Notes under the pieces: generated by a model | Database searches by the model: none | The model's input: the letters and a program-made list of their open reading frames with translations, nothing else | Told to the model about the DNA's origin: nothing | Assembly: GCA_002366545.1 (NCBI GenBank) | Contig: DFBH01000007.1 | Span: forward strand, 1 to 9,047 | Source of the DNA: Candidatus Oleimmundimicrobium americanum | GTDB lineage: Bacteria > Actinomycetota > Aquicultoria > UBA3085 > Oleimmundimicrobiaceae | Direction: 5' to 3' | Length of the DNA: 9,047 nucleotides | Part shown: one piece after another, positions 1 to 6,082 of the stretch | Numbering within the stretch: the stretch's first letter is position 1 | Layout: each line of letters opens with the position of its first letter | Program-made: the position numbers and the translations under genes

Positions 1-82
<82 letters not shown>

Positions 83-146
83 CTTAATTATTATTCTCCA
101 CAACTCAATACTACAACACCTCTGATATAAATCGAGGCACTCTAAT

Positions 147-212
147 CCCTCGGTCTTAAACCTTGAAAGGTTTTTGGCCTCCGGGACCCCGGAGGCCCTA
201 TCGGGCCGAGGG
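147..212. other. GC-rich nested hairpin cluster (possible structured RNA or palindromic repeat element)
   Basis: Three inverted repeats nest here. An outer 7-bp stem pairs 147-153 (CCCTCGG) with 206-212 (CCGAGGG). Inside it are a 6-bp hairpin (158-163 AAACCT with 168-173 AGGTTT) and a strong 9-bp hairpin (176-184 GGCCTCCGG with 189-197 CCGGAGGCC, loop GACC). An alternative 5-bp pairing, 194-198 with 203-207, competes with the outer stem and the strong hairpin. The block is far richer in GC than the AT-rich DNA around it. It is not a normal intrinsic terminator, since neither strand has a T-run after the strong hairpin. The family is not recognised; a REP-like palindromic element or a structured leader RNA are both possible. 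Confidence 0.6.
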
Positions 213-213
213 G

Positions 214-237
214 CCAACTGAGCTATGGGCCCAAAAA
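214..237. repeat. Direct repeat copy 2: orphan tRNA 5' fragment
   Basis: This is an exact 24-bp copy of 59-82, containing the first 19 nt of the tRNA (acceptor 5' strand, D-stem 5' strand and part of the D loop) and the T-rich leader. It is not followed by the rest of a tRNA; on the minus strand it runs straight into a GC-rich hairpin cluster. It could be the remnant of a tandem tRNA duplication or one end of an inserted element. It is a tRNA fragment, not a functional gene. Confidence 0.9.
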
Positions 238-250
238 TTTGCTTCACAAA

Positions 251-285
251 TTTAGTCGATAGTTTTTAGTTCATAGTTGGTAGTA
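251..285. repeat. Five-unit degenerate heptamer tandem repeat
   Basis: Five consecutive 7-base units start at 251, 258, 265, 272 and 279. Every unit has TAGT at its positions 3-6, and the middle three end in TAGTT; the first two bases of each unit vary. The block lies in the gene-free stretch between the tRNA and the next gene, immediately beyond the tRNA fragment copy. It is a degenerate minisatellite; no coding potential is seen. Confidence 0.65.
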
Positions 286-361
286 AATTAAAAACCGCTA
301 CCATTAAGTGCAATAAAAATTATATCACCGAAACAACAATTAGCAAGAACACATACTGTAA

Positions 362-673
362 TTACTTGTTTAAATCATACAAATCATATTTATCAAAATA
401 TTTTGAAACATCGACGCTTGCCATCAAGAGAACCTTAATAAGATAAGTGCGTTTATCCAGTGGAACCAGCCACTTTAAGGCCTCAATTAAATCTTCCTCA
501 ATAACTCTTTCTCTTCCTGACTTTTTTGCAAACGATTCGGCTTTCTCCCGAATTTGAATCTCGACTTCCGGTATTTTGGATTTTGCCAACTTTTCAAATT
601 TTTTAGGCACCATACCCAAAGCCCTCGCCTTTATCAAATGTAATTTCCTTAAAGCAACCGCATCCCATTCCAA
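362..673 (-). CDS. Small hypothetical protein with a PCP_red-like / histone-fold-like helical region
   Basis: This encodes a soluble, charged 103-residue protein that I cannot name with confidence. The start is TTG, chosen because AGAGGT sits 7 nt upstream and no in-frame ATG lies near it. After W3 the N-terminal third is basic. Residues 34-68 (KIPEVEIQ..., REKAESFAKKSGRERVIEEDLIEAL) follow an IP...R..iE.fA...G...I.eedl.eA pattern. That pattern occurs in the C-terminal domain of the protochlorophyllide reductase B subunit (PCP_red) and in bacterial stand-alone relatives. It also resembles the last helix-strand-helix of archaeal histones. There is no signal peptide, membrane segment or cysteine. 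The gene stands alone, with the tRNA downstream on the same strand and a pseudogene behind it. Being a gene is likely; the domain assignment is tentative and no function is claimed. Confidence 0.75.
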   Translation of the reverse strand: MEWDAVALRKLHLIKARALGMVPKKFEKLAKSKIPEVEIQIREKAESFAKKSGRERVIEEDLIEALKWLVPLDKRTYLIKVLLMASVDVSKYFDKYDLYDLNK

Positions 674-770
674 AACCGATACCTCTGATTTAAAAAGTTG
701 AGTTTAAAAATGTTTCCCAATCATTTATACACAAAAACAGAAAACTTTAATAACTCTATACTAAAATTAC

Positions 771-973
771 AAAATAACCGAAGTATTTGATTTTCACACA
801 CATATATGTCCCGACCAAATAGCGGATAAGATAACCTCGGGGATTAAAAACCATTACAGTGAAACTAGAAAACACGATGTTACATTAAACGCACTCCTCG
901 ATTCGCTTAAAAAAGTAACGTTAATAGGGCCGTAATTTTCCCAATAGCAACCGAACCTGAACACGTAAAATAA
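771..973 (+). pseudogene. Decayed 5' fragment of an amidohydrolase (Amidohydro_2-like) gene
   Basis: Reading from 771, the plus strand gives KITE then VFDFHTHICPDQIADKI and a further stretch to 932, ending at TAA 933-935. This matches the N-terminus of TIM-barrel amidohydrolases, with the metal-binding HxH at codons 795-797 and 801-803. Shifting frame within the A-run around 909-914 continues the homologous reading as KKSNVNRAVIFPIATEPEHVK until TAA 971-973. Family members have this segment next (a strand ending in PIAT.PE.V). One base has therefore been lost, and no ATG/GTG/TTG start or ribosome-binding site precedes it. Only about 65 of the usual roughly 270-300 residues remain. The 3' part is cut off by the convergent cyclase gene starting (3' end) at 1001, although a few more degraded codons may reach about 1000. 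The family is known from memory of the motif; the decay is read directly from the sequence. Confidence 0.7.
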
Positions 974-1000
974 TTTGATATTTCCCGAAAATCATAGGGA

Positions 1001-2617
1001 TTATTTGGATTGCAATAAATCGTCGGTATTGAGAGGTTCAGCGGTTCGTATCAAGTTTCTCCCCGCATTTTTCGCCCTATACAGAGCTTTATCCGCTTGC
1101 AAAACAAGCTCTTCCATGCTTTTTGCATTAGACGGATAAGCCGCCAGTCCCGTGCTAATCGTTAATCCACCCGGAATGATATCTTCCAAAGGGAACTTAT
1201 ATTTTTCAATTGAAAATCTGATCCTTTCGGCGGTTTCAAGGGCCTCCTCTTTGTCTGTTTCCGGGAAAATAATGCAAAACTCATCTCCTCCATATCTTGC
1301 AACTATGTCATAAACACGGACTTCATTTTGAAGTAACGCAGCAAATTCTTTTAGAACTTTATTTCCTGCTATATGGCCGAAATTGTCATTGTACTGCTTA
1401 AAGCCATCAATATCCACGATGCTCATACTTAAAGGATGATTACTTCTTCTTGCTCTTTCTATCTCCTCAGCCAGTTTTGCTTGAAATGAGCGATAATTAT
1501 GAAGCCTGGTAAGATCATCGGTTAAAGCAACCTCTTCAGCAGAACTATAAAGCTGAGCATTTTTTATAGCGACAGCGACTTGTTCAGCCGCAGTTGATAC
1601 TAAACCGATTTCCTCTTTATTATATACCCTTTGCTCAACCCCAAAGAGACACAAAATACCAACCAATTGCTCTTTCGTCATCAACGGAACTCCGAAAAAG
1701 CCCTCACCCTCAATGTTTGCCTTGTGGTTTCTCTTATTTGATTTTTTTTGATAACGTTGCAAAACCATGGGTTTTCTATCAATAATTGCCAGTCTGCATA
1801 AAGAATCTTTAATTTTCGTGCTGAAAGCTTCTAACATATTCTCGCTTAACCCCCTGGACGCATAAGGGACAAGTTCGGCCTCTTGAAAAACATCGCAATT
1901 TACACACACCTTTAATTTACTGCCAATATTATTTAAAGCATCTTCACAACAATGCACTTCCGGAATTTCCCAACACCTTTGATTGATTAACTTAAAAGCC
2001 GGGCAATCAAAATTGGAACAGCTTTTAACCTCCCAACAAAAAGGAGCAGTTTTGGGATTAACAAGTAAAACAACCCCACTCTTAGCGTTGCCTATCAACA
2101 TAAAAACATTTAAAACTTTTTTAAGGATAATTTTCAAATTCAGGGTAGAAGAAGCTACTTTGCTCACTTTAAATAATATTGAGAGGTTCCTGGTTTTCTC
2201 TTTAACTTTTCTCTCAAGAGCCTTGCTCCCCGCTTCAAGTTCTTTTTTTGACTTCAATAATTCTCGCTCAAATTTAGCTCTATCACCGCTTATTATTCCA
2301 ACAAAAACTCCCACCAAAATTAGAATTAGACATCTTGACAACGATGCAAAAAAGCTGCTGCTCGAAAAATGATTGCTACTTAATAAATTTGGCAACAAGT
2401 GCGTTAAACCGAGAAGAATGCTTGTTATTAATCCACCTTTTAACCCCCACCAATAAGCGGCTAAAATAATGGGAACATAAAAAAGGTGGGTATAGACAAT
2501 ATCCATTTTTAAAACAAAGTGGAAAAATACTTCAATAAGGACGCAAAATAATAAAACAATTCCCGTATATAACATTTTCCTGCTATTTGAACAAAACTTG
2601 CTTTTTGATGCTTTCAT
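1001..2617 (-). CDS. Membrane-anchored GAF-GGDEF diguanylate cyclase with Cys-rich insert
   Basis: This 538-residue protein should make cyclic di-GMP from two GTP at the inner face of the membrane. Residues 15-110 hold about four hydrophobic helices in a short sensor-type membrane domain. Residues 112-145 look like a coiled-coil linker. Residues 146-355 form a GAF-like domain interrupted by a cysteine-rich insert (C194, C200, C205, C215, C223, C224, C238, C241, with two CW pairs). The GGDEF domain spans about 360-525, with D402, N410 and D411 of the DIDGFKQYND motif and the active site GGDEF at 443-447. The inhibitory I-site RxxD (R434-D437) is intact, five residues before GGDEF, so product inhibition is expected. 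No EAL or HD-GYP domain is present. ATG at 2617 follows GAAGGT at about 4 nt. The catalytic call is firm; the sensed signal is unknown. Confidence 0.93.
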   Translation of the reverse strand: MKASKSKFCSNSRKMLYTGIVLLFCVLIEVFFHFVLKMDIVYTHLFYVPIILAAYWWGLKGGLITSILLGLTHLLPNLLSSNHFSSSSFFASLSRCLILILVGVFVGIISGDRAKFERELLKSKKELEAGSKALERKVKEKTRNLSILFKVSKVASSTLNLKIILKKVLNVFMLIGNAKSGVVLLVNPKTAPFCWEVKSCSNFDCPAFKLINQRCWEIPEVHCCEDALNNIGSKLKVCVNCDVFQEAELVPYASRGLSENMLEAFSTKIKDSLCRLAIIDRKPMVLQRYQKKSNKRNHKANIEGEGFFGVPLMTKEQLVGILCLFGVEQRVYNKEEIGLVSTAAEQVAVAIKNAQLYSSAEEVALTDDLTRLHNYRSFQAKLAEEIERARRSNHPLSMSIVDIDGFKQYNDNFGHIAGNKVLKEFAALLQNEVRVYDIVARYGGDEFCIIFPETDKEEALETAERIRFSIEKYKFPLEDIIPGGLTISTGLAAYPSNAKSMEELVLQADKALYRAKNAGRNLIRTAEPLNTDDLLQSK

Positions 2618-2657
2618 GCGACCTTCTTTTCACAAAAATAATTTCACGAAAACAGCT

Positions 2658-2686
2658 TATATAAGATTATCGGCACAAAACACCAA
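2658..2686 (-). promoter_or_regulatory. Candidate promoter of the diguanylate cyclase gene
   Basis: On the minus strand TTGGTG (2686-2681) is followed after 17 bases by TATATA (2663-2658), which overlaps TATAAG (2661-2656). This lies about 40 bp before the start codon. The match to the sigma-70 consensus is moderate, and other spacings fit almost as well. Confidence 0.35.
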
Positions 2687-2771
2687 CCACTTAAATTAAA
2701 AAAGTGCCCACAACCTAATAATTTTAGGCGTGAACAACTTACAAAAAATTGTAATTGCACTTGTTTTTCAA

Positions 2772-2813
2772 TGATGCCTTTCCCATTTATGTTTATAAAC
2801 GGGAAAGGCATCA
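2772..2813. repeat. Long near-perfect hairpin downstream of hsp20
   Basis: Arms 2772-2784 and 2801-2813 (TGATGCCTTTCCC and its complement) pair over 13 bp. After one A-C mismatch, a further 5 bp (2786-2790 with 2795-2799) close on a GTTT loop. The hairpin lies 36 bp past the hsp20 stop, where a terminator is expected. The minus strand after the stem reads TTGAAAAACAAG, however, so the U-tract is poor. It may be a weak or factor-assisted terminator, or an mRNA 3'-end stabiliser. No U-tract follows on the plus strand either. Confidence 0.7.
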
Positions 2814-2849
2814 AAAATTAGGAATCAGGATTTAAAATTAATAACCGTT

Positions 2850-3326
2850 CTATTTAACTTCAATCTTTATTTCCTTGGGTTTTTCGGACTCCACCTTTGG
2901 AAGCTCTACTTCTAATACACCATCTTTTAAATTTGCCTTTATTTTATCCGTCTGAACTTTTACAGGAAGATCCACGGATCTTGAAAAGCTACCGTAAGAC
3001 CTCTCACAACAATAGTAATCTTCCTCTTTAACTTCCTTCTCCTTCTTGGTTTCACCTTTTATGTTCAACGTATCTTCGGTAACAGAGATATCAATATCTT
3101 CTTTTTCAACTCCGGGAACTTCGACTTTTACAATTATTTTGTCTTTCTTGTCTATTACGTCAACCGACGGGAAACGCATCGCCCGTGCTAACATATGCCG
3201 TCTCGGCCACGTACCTGTCCAAGGGAAAAATCTTCTTGGCCATTCTTCCATTTCATCAAGCATTCTTTCAAACTCATCTCTTACAGATGGAAGTTTTTCA
3301 GAAGGCTTCTTTTTTATGACCGCCAT
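2850..3326 (-). CDS. Small heat shock protein, Hsp20/alpha-crystallin family
   Basis: This is an ATP-independent cytoplasmic holdase of 158 residues, a normal length for the family. A 51-residue N-terminal arm rich in Trp, Phe and Arg precedes the alpha-crystallin domain at about 52-145. Family landmarks are VEVPGVEKEDIDISV (68-82), ERSYGSFSRSVDLP (108-121) and LKDGVLEVELPK (133-144). The C-terminal IxI anchor is I153-K-I155, which docks into the neighbouring dimer. C106-C107 lie next to each other just before ERSYG, where other members usually have polar residues. ATG at 3326 follows AAGGGG by 8 nt. A perfect TATAAT -10 lies about 40 bp upstream, so the gene probably has its own promoter although the glycosylase gene ends only 56 bp before it. 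No CIRCE operator (TTAGCACTC-type repeat) is visible. Confidence 0.95.
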   Translation of the reverse strand: MAVIKKKPSEKLPSVRDEFERMLDEMEEWPRRFFPWTGTWPRRHMLARAMRFPSVDVIDKKDKIIVKVEVPGVEKEDIDISVTEDTLNIKGETKKEKEVKEEDYYCCERSYGSFSRSVDLPVKVQTDKIKANLKDGVLEVELPKVESEKPKEIKIEVK

Positions 3327-3365
3327 ACGCTCATCCCCTTTCTAAATCCCAATTCCCAACCTATA

Positions 3366-3371
3366 ATTATA
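3366..3371 (-). promoter_or_regulatory. Candidate -10 box for hsp20
   Basis: TATAAT on the minus strand (plus-strand ATTATA) lies 40 bp before the hsp20 start. A -35 element at the usual spacing would fall inside the 3' end of the glycosylase gene and shows little consensus there, so either recognition is weak or another sigma factor is used. Confidence 0.4.
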
Positions 3372-3382
3372 TTCTATTCCAA

Positions 3383-3919
3383 TCAAAAACTTTTTAAAAG
3401 ACGGTTTTCTTGGGCAATATCTACCAAACGGTTAAAATCTTCAGCCATCTTTTCTTTTATTTTGGGGAATCTCATCCCTGCAGCTGGATGATAGGTAAAA
3501 AATATAATCCTTCCTTTTAAAATTTCCTCATTTAATAAGAATTTTTGAGCAACATTACCTAAAAACACAACCATTCGGGGATTAACCAGCACAATTTGCT
3601 CAATTAAATAAGGTTTACAAGCTAAAAGTTCCTCTCTTTTGGGAACTCTATTATCGGGAGGAAAACACTTAACGCTCCCTGTAAGAAAAACTTCCTCTCT
3701 GGAAATGCCATTTGCCTGAAATAATTCATCTAAAAATTTGCCGGCTCTTCCAACAAACGGACGCCCGGTTTTGTCTTCCTCTCTGCCGGGCGCTTGACCA
3801 ATAAACATTATTTTTGCGCCAATCGAACCTTCCCCGGGAACCGCCTTTGTCCTTAATTGCGAAAGAGGGCATTTTTGACATTTCATAATTTTGGCATGAA
3901 GCATTTTTAAACAATTCAA
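3383..3919 (-). CDS. Uracil-DNA glycosylase, family 4 (4Fe-4S)
   Basis: This enzyme removes uracil from DNA, starting base-excision repair of deaminated cytosine. The 178-residue protein has the four cluster cysteines of family 4: C14 and C17 near the start, then C85 and C101. Motif 1 is GQAPGREEDKTGRPFVGRAG (41-60), with F55 for base stacking. The second cluster region reads KCFPPDNRVPKREE (84-97). The late motif is YHPAAGMR (143-150), with H144. The residues before the third cysteine are GSVKC rather than the usual NVVKC, and GQAPG replaces GEAPG; both look like subfamily variants. The start used is TTG at 3919, with GGAG 6-7 nt upstream. A better-looking ATG at 3953 lies in another frame (see findings). 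The gene diverges from the ABC cassette and precedes hsp20 on the same strand. Confidence 0.92.
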   Translation of the reverse strand: MNCLKMLHAKIMKCQKCPLSQLRTKAVPGEGSIGAKIMFIGQAPGREEDKTGRPFVGRAGKFLDELFQANGISREEVFLTGSVKCFPPDNRVPKREELLACKPYLIEQIVLVNPRMVVFLGNVAQKFLLNEEILKGRIIFFTYHPAAGMRFPKIKEKMAEDFNRLVDIAQENRLLKSF

Positions 3920-4034
3920 TTTTTTCTCCGCAGATATTTGTTTCGTGGGCCATTCCCTCCCTTATCTTAATTAATTTCAAGAATCTTCATGCTAAAAACC
4001 AGATAGCCTAAAAGATTTATACAAAAGTTACTTC

Positions 4035-4072
4035 AATATCAAACTTGCAATCAAATTAGCAAGTTTGATATT
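4035..4072. repeat. 14-bp perfect inverted repeat between divergent genes
   Basis: AATATCAAACTTGC (4035-4048) and its exact complement (4059-4072) flank a 10-base spacer. The repeat sits midway between the divergent glycosylase gene and the ABC cassette, where an operator would be placed. As RNA it would form a 14-bp stem, but no T-run follows directly on either strand, so a terminator is less likely. No regulator gene is next to it. Confidence 0.65.
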
Positions 4073-4185
4073 TATAAAAAAAGTTTCAACTAATACCAAT
4101 ATATTCCTTTTGCGTCTTTAGTAAAATCTTTTGAAAAAGAAGAAATCTATGTTAGTTTTAAATAAATTCATAAACAAGGGGAACC

Positions 4186-4380
4186 ATGAATACTAAAATG
4201 ATAATTTATTTTCTTCCACTTATTGTTATCCAATTTGTCCTAATGATTGCGGCCCTAATCGATCTCTCAAAAAGAAAAAATGTAACCGGCAACAATAAGC
4301 TACTTTGGGCACTACTTATTATCTTTATGAATACAATTGGTCCCATTATTTATTTTATTATTGGGAGGAAAGAAGATTAG
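4186..4380 (+). CDS. Small two-helix membrane protein, PLDc_N family (YxlE-like)
   Basis: This 64-residue protein has two hydrophobic helices (about 5-27 and 38-60) joined by a short charged loop. The second ends in the PLDc_N signature NTIGPIIYFIIGRKED (49-64, compare N.lGpilYf..Gr). Such stand-alone PLDc_N proteins sit in ABC-exporter operons. In Bacillus subtilis YxlE is the homolog-like member of the sigY operon, upstream of the ABC pair yxlF-yxlG, and it helps restrain SigY. That gene order is repeated here, but no sigma factor or YxlD-like partner is seen in the window. The 'phospholipase D N-terminal' domain name does not imply enzyme activity. ATG at 4186 follows AAGGGG by 4 nt. The stop TAG overlaps the GTG start of the next gene by one base. 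Confidence 0.88.
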   Translation: MNTKMIIYFLPLIVIQFVLMIAALIDLSKRKNVTGNNKLLWALLIIFMNTIGPIIYFIIGRKED

Positions 4381-5294
4381 TGGATGCCATTGAGATTGAT
4401 GGACTAACTAAAAAGTTTGGCGATGTTCTCGCCTTAGACCACCTTAATTTAACAGTAAAGAAAAATTCTGTATTCGGTTTTCTTGGACCAAACGGTGCAG
4501 GTAAAACTACTACATTAAGACTCTTAGTGGGGCTTGCAAAACCCACATCCGGTACCGCAAAAATTCTTGGCTACAACATAAAGAGTCAAATAAATAAAAT
4601 TTACCCTCGCATCGGGTTTTTACCTGATATTCCCGTTTTTTACGGATGGATGACAGCCAAGGAGTACCTCAACTTTGTAGCAGATATATTTAAAATCCCC
4701 CACAAGAAACGCGAGAAAAAAATCGACTATCTGCTCGAAATTACCAATCTTAAAGAGGTTAAGACAAAAATCAAGGGATATTCTCGAGGTATGAAAAAGA
4801 AATTAGGGATTGCTCAAGCACTCATAAATGATCCTGAAGTTATATTCATGGATGAGCCAACATCCGCCCTCGACCCGATAGGCAGAAAAGAGATTCTTGA
4901 AATGATGACATCCCTCGGGAAAGAAACCACGGTGTTTTTCTCAACTCACATACTAAATGACGTAGAAAGAATTTGTGATTCGGTCGCCATACTTCACGAA
5001 GGAAGGCTGGTTACGGAAGAGAGCTTAGAAAGTCTTAAAACAAAATACTCCAAACCCATCTTTACTTTAGAATTCGACGACAGGCCGGATAAATTAACAA
5101 AAATTCTTAAAAATATGCCATGGATTGAAAACATCGAACAATATAATAATGCCCTCAAGGTAACCTCAAAAAATTTAAAAATGGGCCAAAAAGAACTTCC
5201 AAATTTAATTGCAAAATCAAATCTTTCTTTAAAAAGTTTCCAAATAGAAGAACCAAGCTTAGAAGATATATTTGTAAAGATAGTTGGGGGTTAA
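4380..5294 (+). CDS. ABC transporter ATP-binding protein (YxlF-like, ABC-2 type)
   Basis: This 304-residue ATPase drives the permease encoded next. Numbered from the GTG start: Walker A GPNGAGKT (36-43), D83 at the Q-loop position (GFLPDIPVFYGWMT, an E/D variant common in this subfamily), signature YSRGMKKKLG (134-143), Walker B VIFMDEP (154-160) with catalytic E159, and H-loop H190 in STH. A C-terminal extension of about 90 residues follows and ends in PSLEDIFVKIVGG, typical of antibiotic- or lantibiotic-type ABC-2 exporters. GTG at 4380 overlaps the upstream TAG (TAGTG), which indicates translational coupling; GGGAGG lies 11 nt before it. An ATG at 4305 in the same frame lies inside the preceding gene and is rejected. 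All catalytic motifs are intact. The substrate cannot be read from the sequence. Confidence 0.93.
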   Translation: MDAIEIDGLTKKFGDVLALDHLNLTVKKNSVFGFLGPNGAGKTTTLRLLVGLAKPTSGTAKILGYNIKSQINKIYPRIGFLPDIPVFYGWMTAKEYLNFVADIFKIPHKKREKKIDYLLEITNLKEVKTKIKGYSRGMKKKLGIAQALINDPEVIFMDEPTSALDPIGRKEILEMMTSLGKETTVFFSTHILNDVERICDSVAILHEGRLVTEESLESLKTKYSKPIFTLEFDDRPDKLTKILKNMPWIENIEQYNNALKVTSKNLKMGQKELPNLIAKSNLSLKSFQIEEPSLEDIFVKIVGG

Positions 5295-5323
5295 TTAAAA
5301 AATCATCCTTGAGGAAAATTAGA

Positions 5324-6082
5324 ATGAGTTTTCTTAAAAAAGAATTTATGGGCATATTTAAAACTTATAAAGCATGGGTCGTAATTGCTATATTTCTCTT
5401 TTTTGCTTTCATGAGCCCGCCTGTTGCAAAATTCGCGCCGGAAATAGTGGAATCACTACTTGAAGGCCAGGGAACTGCCATATCGATTCCAACACCAACA
5501 ATTTTGGATTCTTTTACCCAATACTTTAAAAATTTATCTCAAATAGGAATTTTGGCGGTTATACTGCTCTCAATGGGCCTTGTGGCTGACGAAAGAGCCA
5601 AAGGAACGCTACAACTTGTGATAACTAAGCCGATATCGAGAGCAACCGTTGTCCTCTCAAAATTCTTGGCGCATGCATCTTTATTTATAGTATCTATGAT
5701 AATTGGAGCAATCATTTGTTACTTTTATTCCATTGTAATTTTTGAGGCTGAAAAACTTACAGAATTCATTCAGGTCAATTTCTTATTTATTATCTATTAT
5801 TTAGTGGTGCTGAGCATAACGCTTTTCTTCAGTGCAATCTTAAGCAATCAAATAGCGGCAGGCGGATTATCAATAGTTGCATTGGCAAGTTTATCAATTC
5901 TTCCGAGCCTTAACAAAATTTTAGCCAAATACTCCCCGGCCGCTTTAACAAGCACCGCGAACAACATTCTTTACAAAAAAGCATCTTTCCTCGATGCAAC
6001 ATGGCCCATCATCACTTCTTTTATATTGATTGCGGCTCTCTTGACTCTCGGTATTTTTATACTTAACAAACAAGAAATTTAA
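5324..6082 (+). CDS. ABC-2 type permease (YxlG-like)
   Basis: This 252-residue integral membrane protein is the partner of the preceding ATPase. Hydrophobic helices lie at about 15-33, 71-88, 115-140, 150-172, 177-194 and 226-247, the six-helix layout of ABC-2 permeases. Between helices 2 and 3 is the conserved cytoplasmic motif DERAKGTLQLVITKPISR (89-106), which contacts the ATPase. The long loop between helices 1 and 2 (34-70) faces outside. ATG at 5324 is chosen because GAGG lies 9 nt upstream; the in-frame TTG at 5309 overlaps that ribosome-binding site. The gap to the ATPase gene is 29 bp, so the three plus-strand genes form one operon. The stop codon overlaps the stop of the convergent gene by 4 bases. 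Confidence 0.9.
   Translation: MSFLKKEFMGIFKTYKAWVVIAIFLFFAFMSPPVAKFAPEIVESLLEGQGTAISIPTPTILDSFTQYFKNLSQIGILAVILLSMGLVADERAKGTLQLVITKPISRATVVLSKFLAHASLFIVSMIIGAIICYFYSIVIFEAEKLTEFIQVNFLFIIYYLVVLSITLFFSAILSNQIAAGGLSIVALASLSILPSLNKILAKYSPAALTSTANNILYKKASFLDATWPIITSFILIAALLTLGIFILNKQEI

Noticed and set aside
176..197. Strong hairpin considered as an intrinsic terminator
   Set aside because: The T-run lies before the stem on the plus strand, and the minus strand has an A-run after it, so the order is wrong for termination in either direction.
251..285. Heptamer array considered as a CRISPR remnant
   Set aside because: The units are 7 bases and directly adjacent, without spacers, and no cas gene is present.
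3327..3382. CIRCE or similar heat-shock operator before hsp20
   Set aside because: No 9-bp inverted repeat of the TTAGCACTC type is present. Only a -10-like TATAAT can be seen.
4305..4379. ATG at 4305 as start of the ABC ATPase (25 extra residues)
   Set aside because: It lies inside the upstream small membrane gene in another frame, and the extra peptide is just the shadow of its second helix. GTG at 4380 gives the normal ATPase N-terminus.
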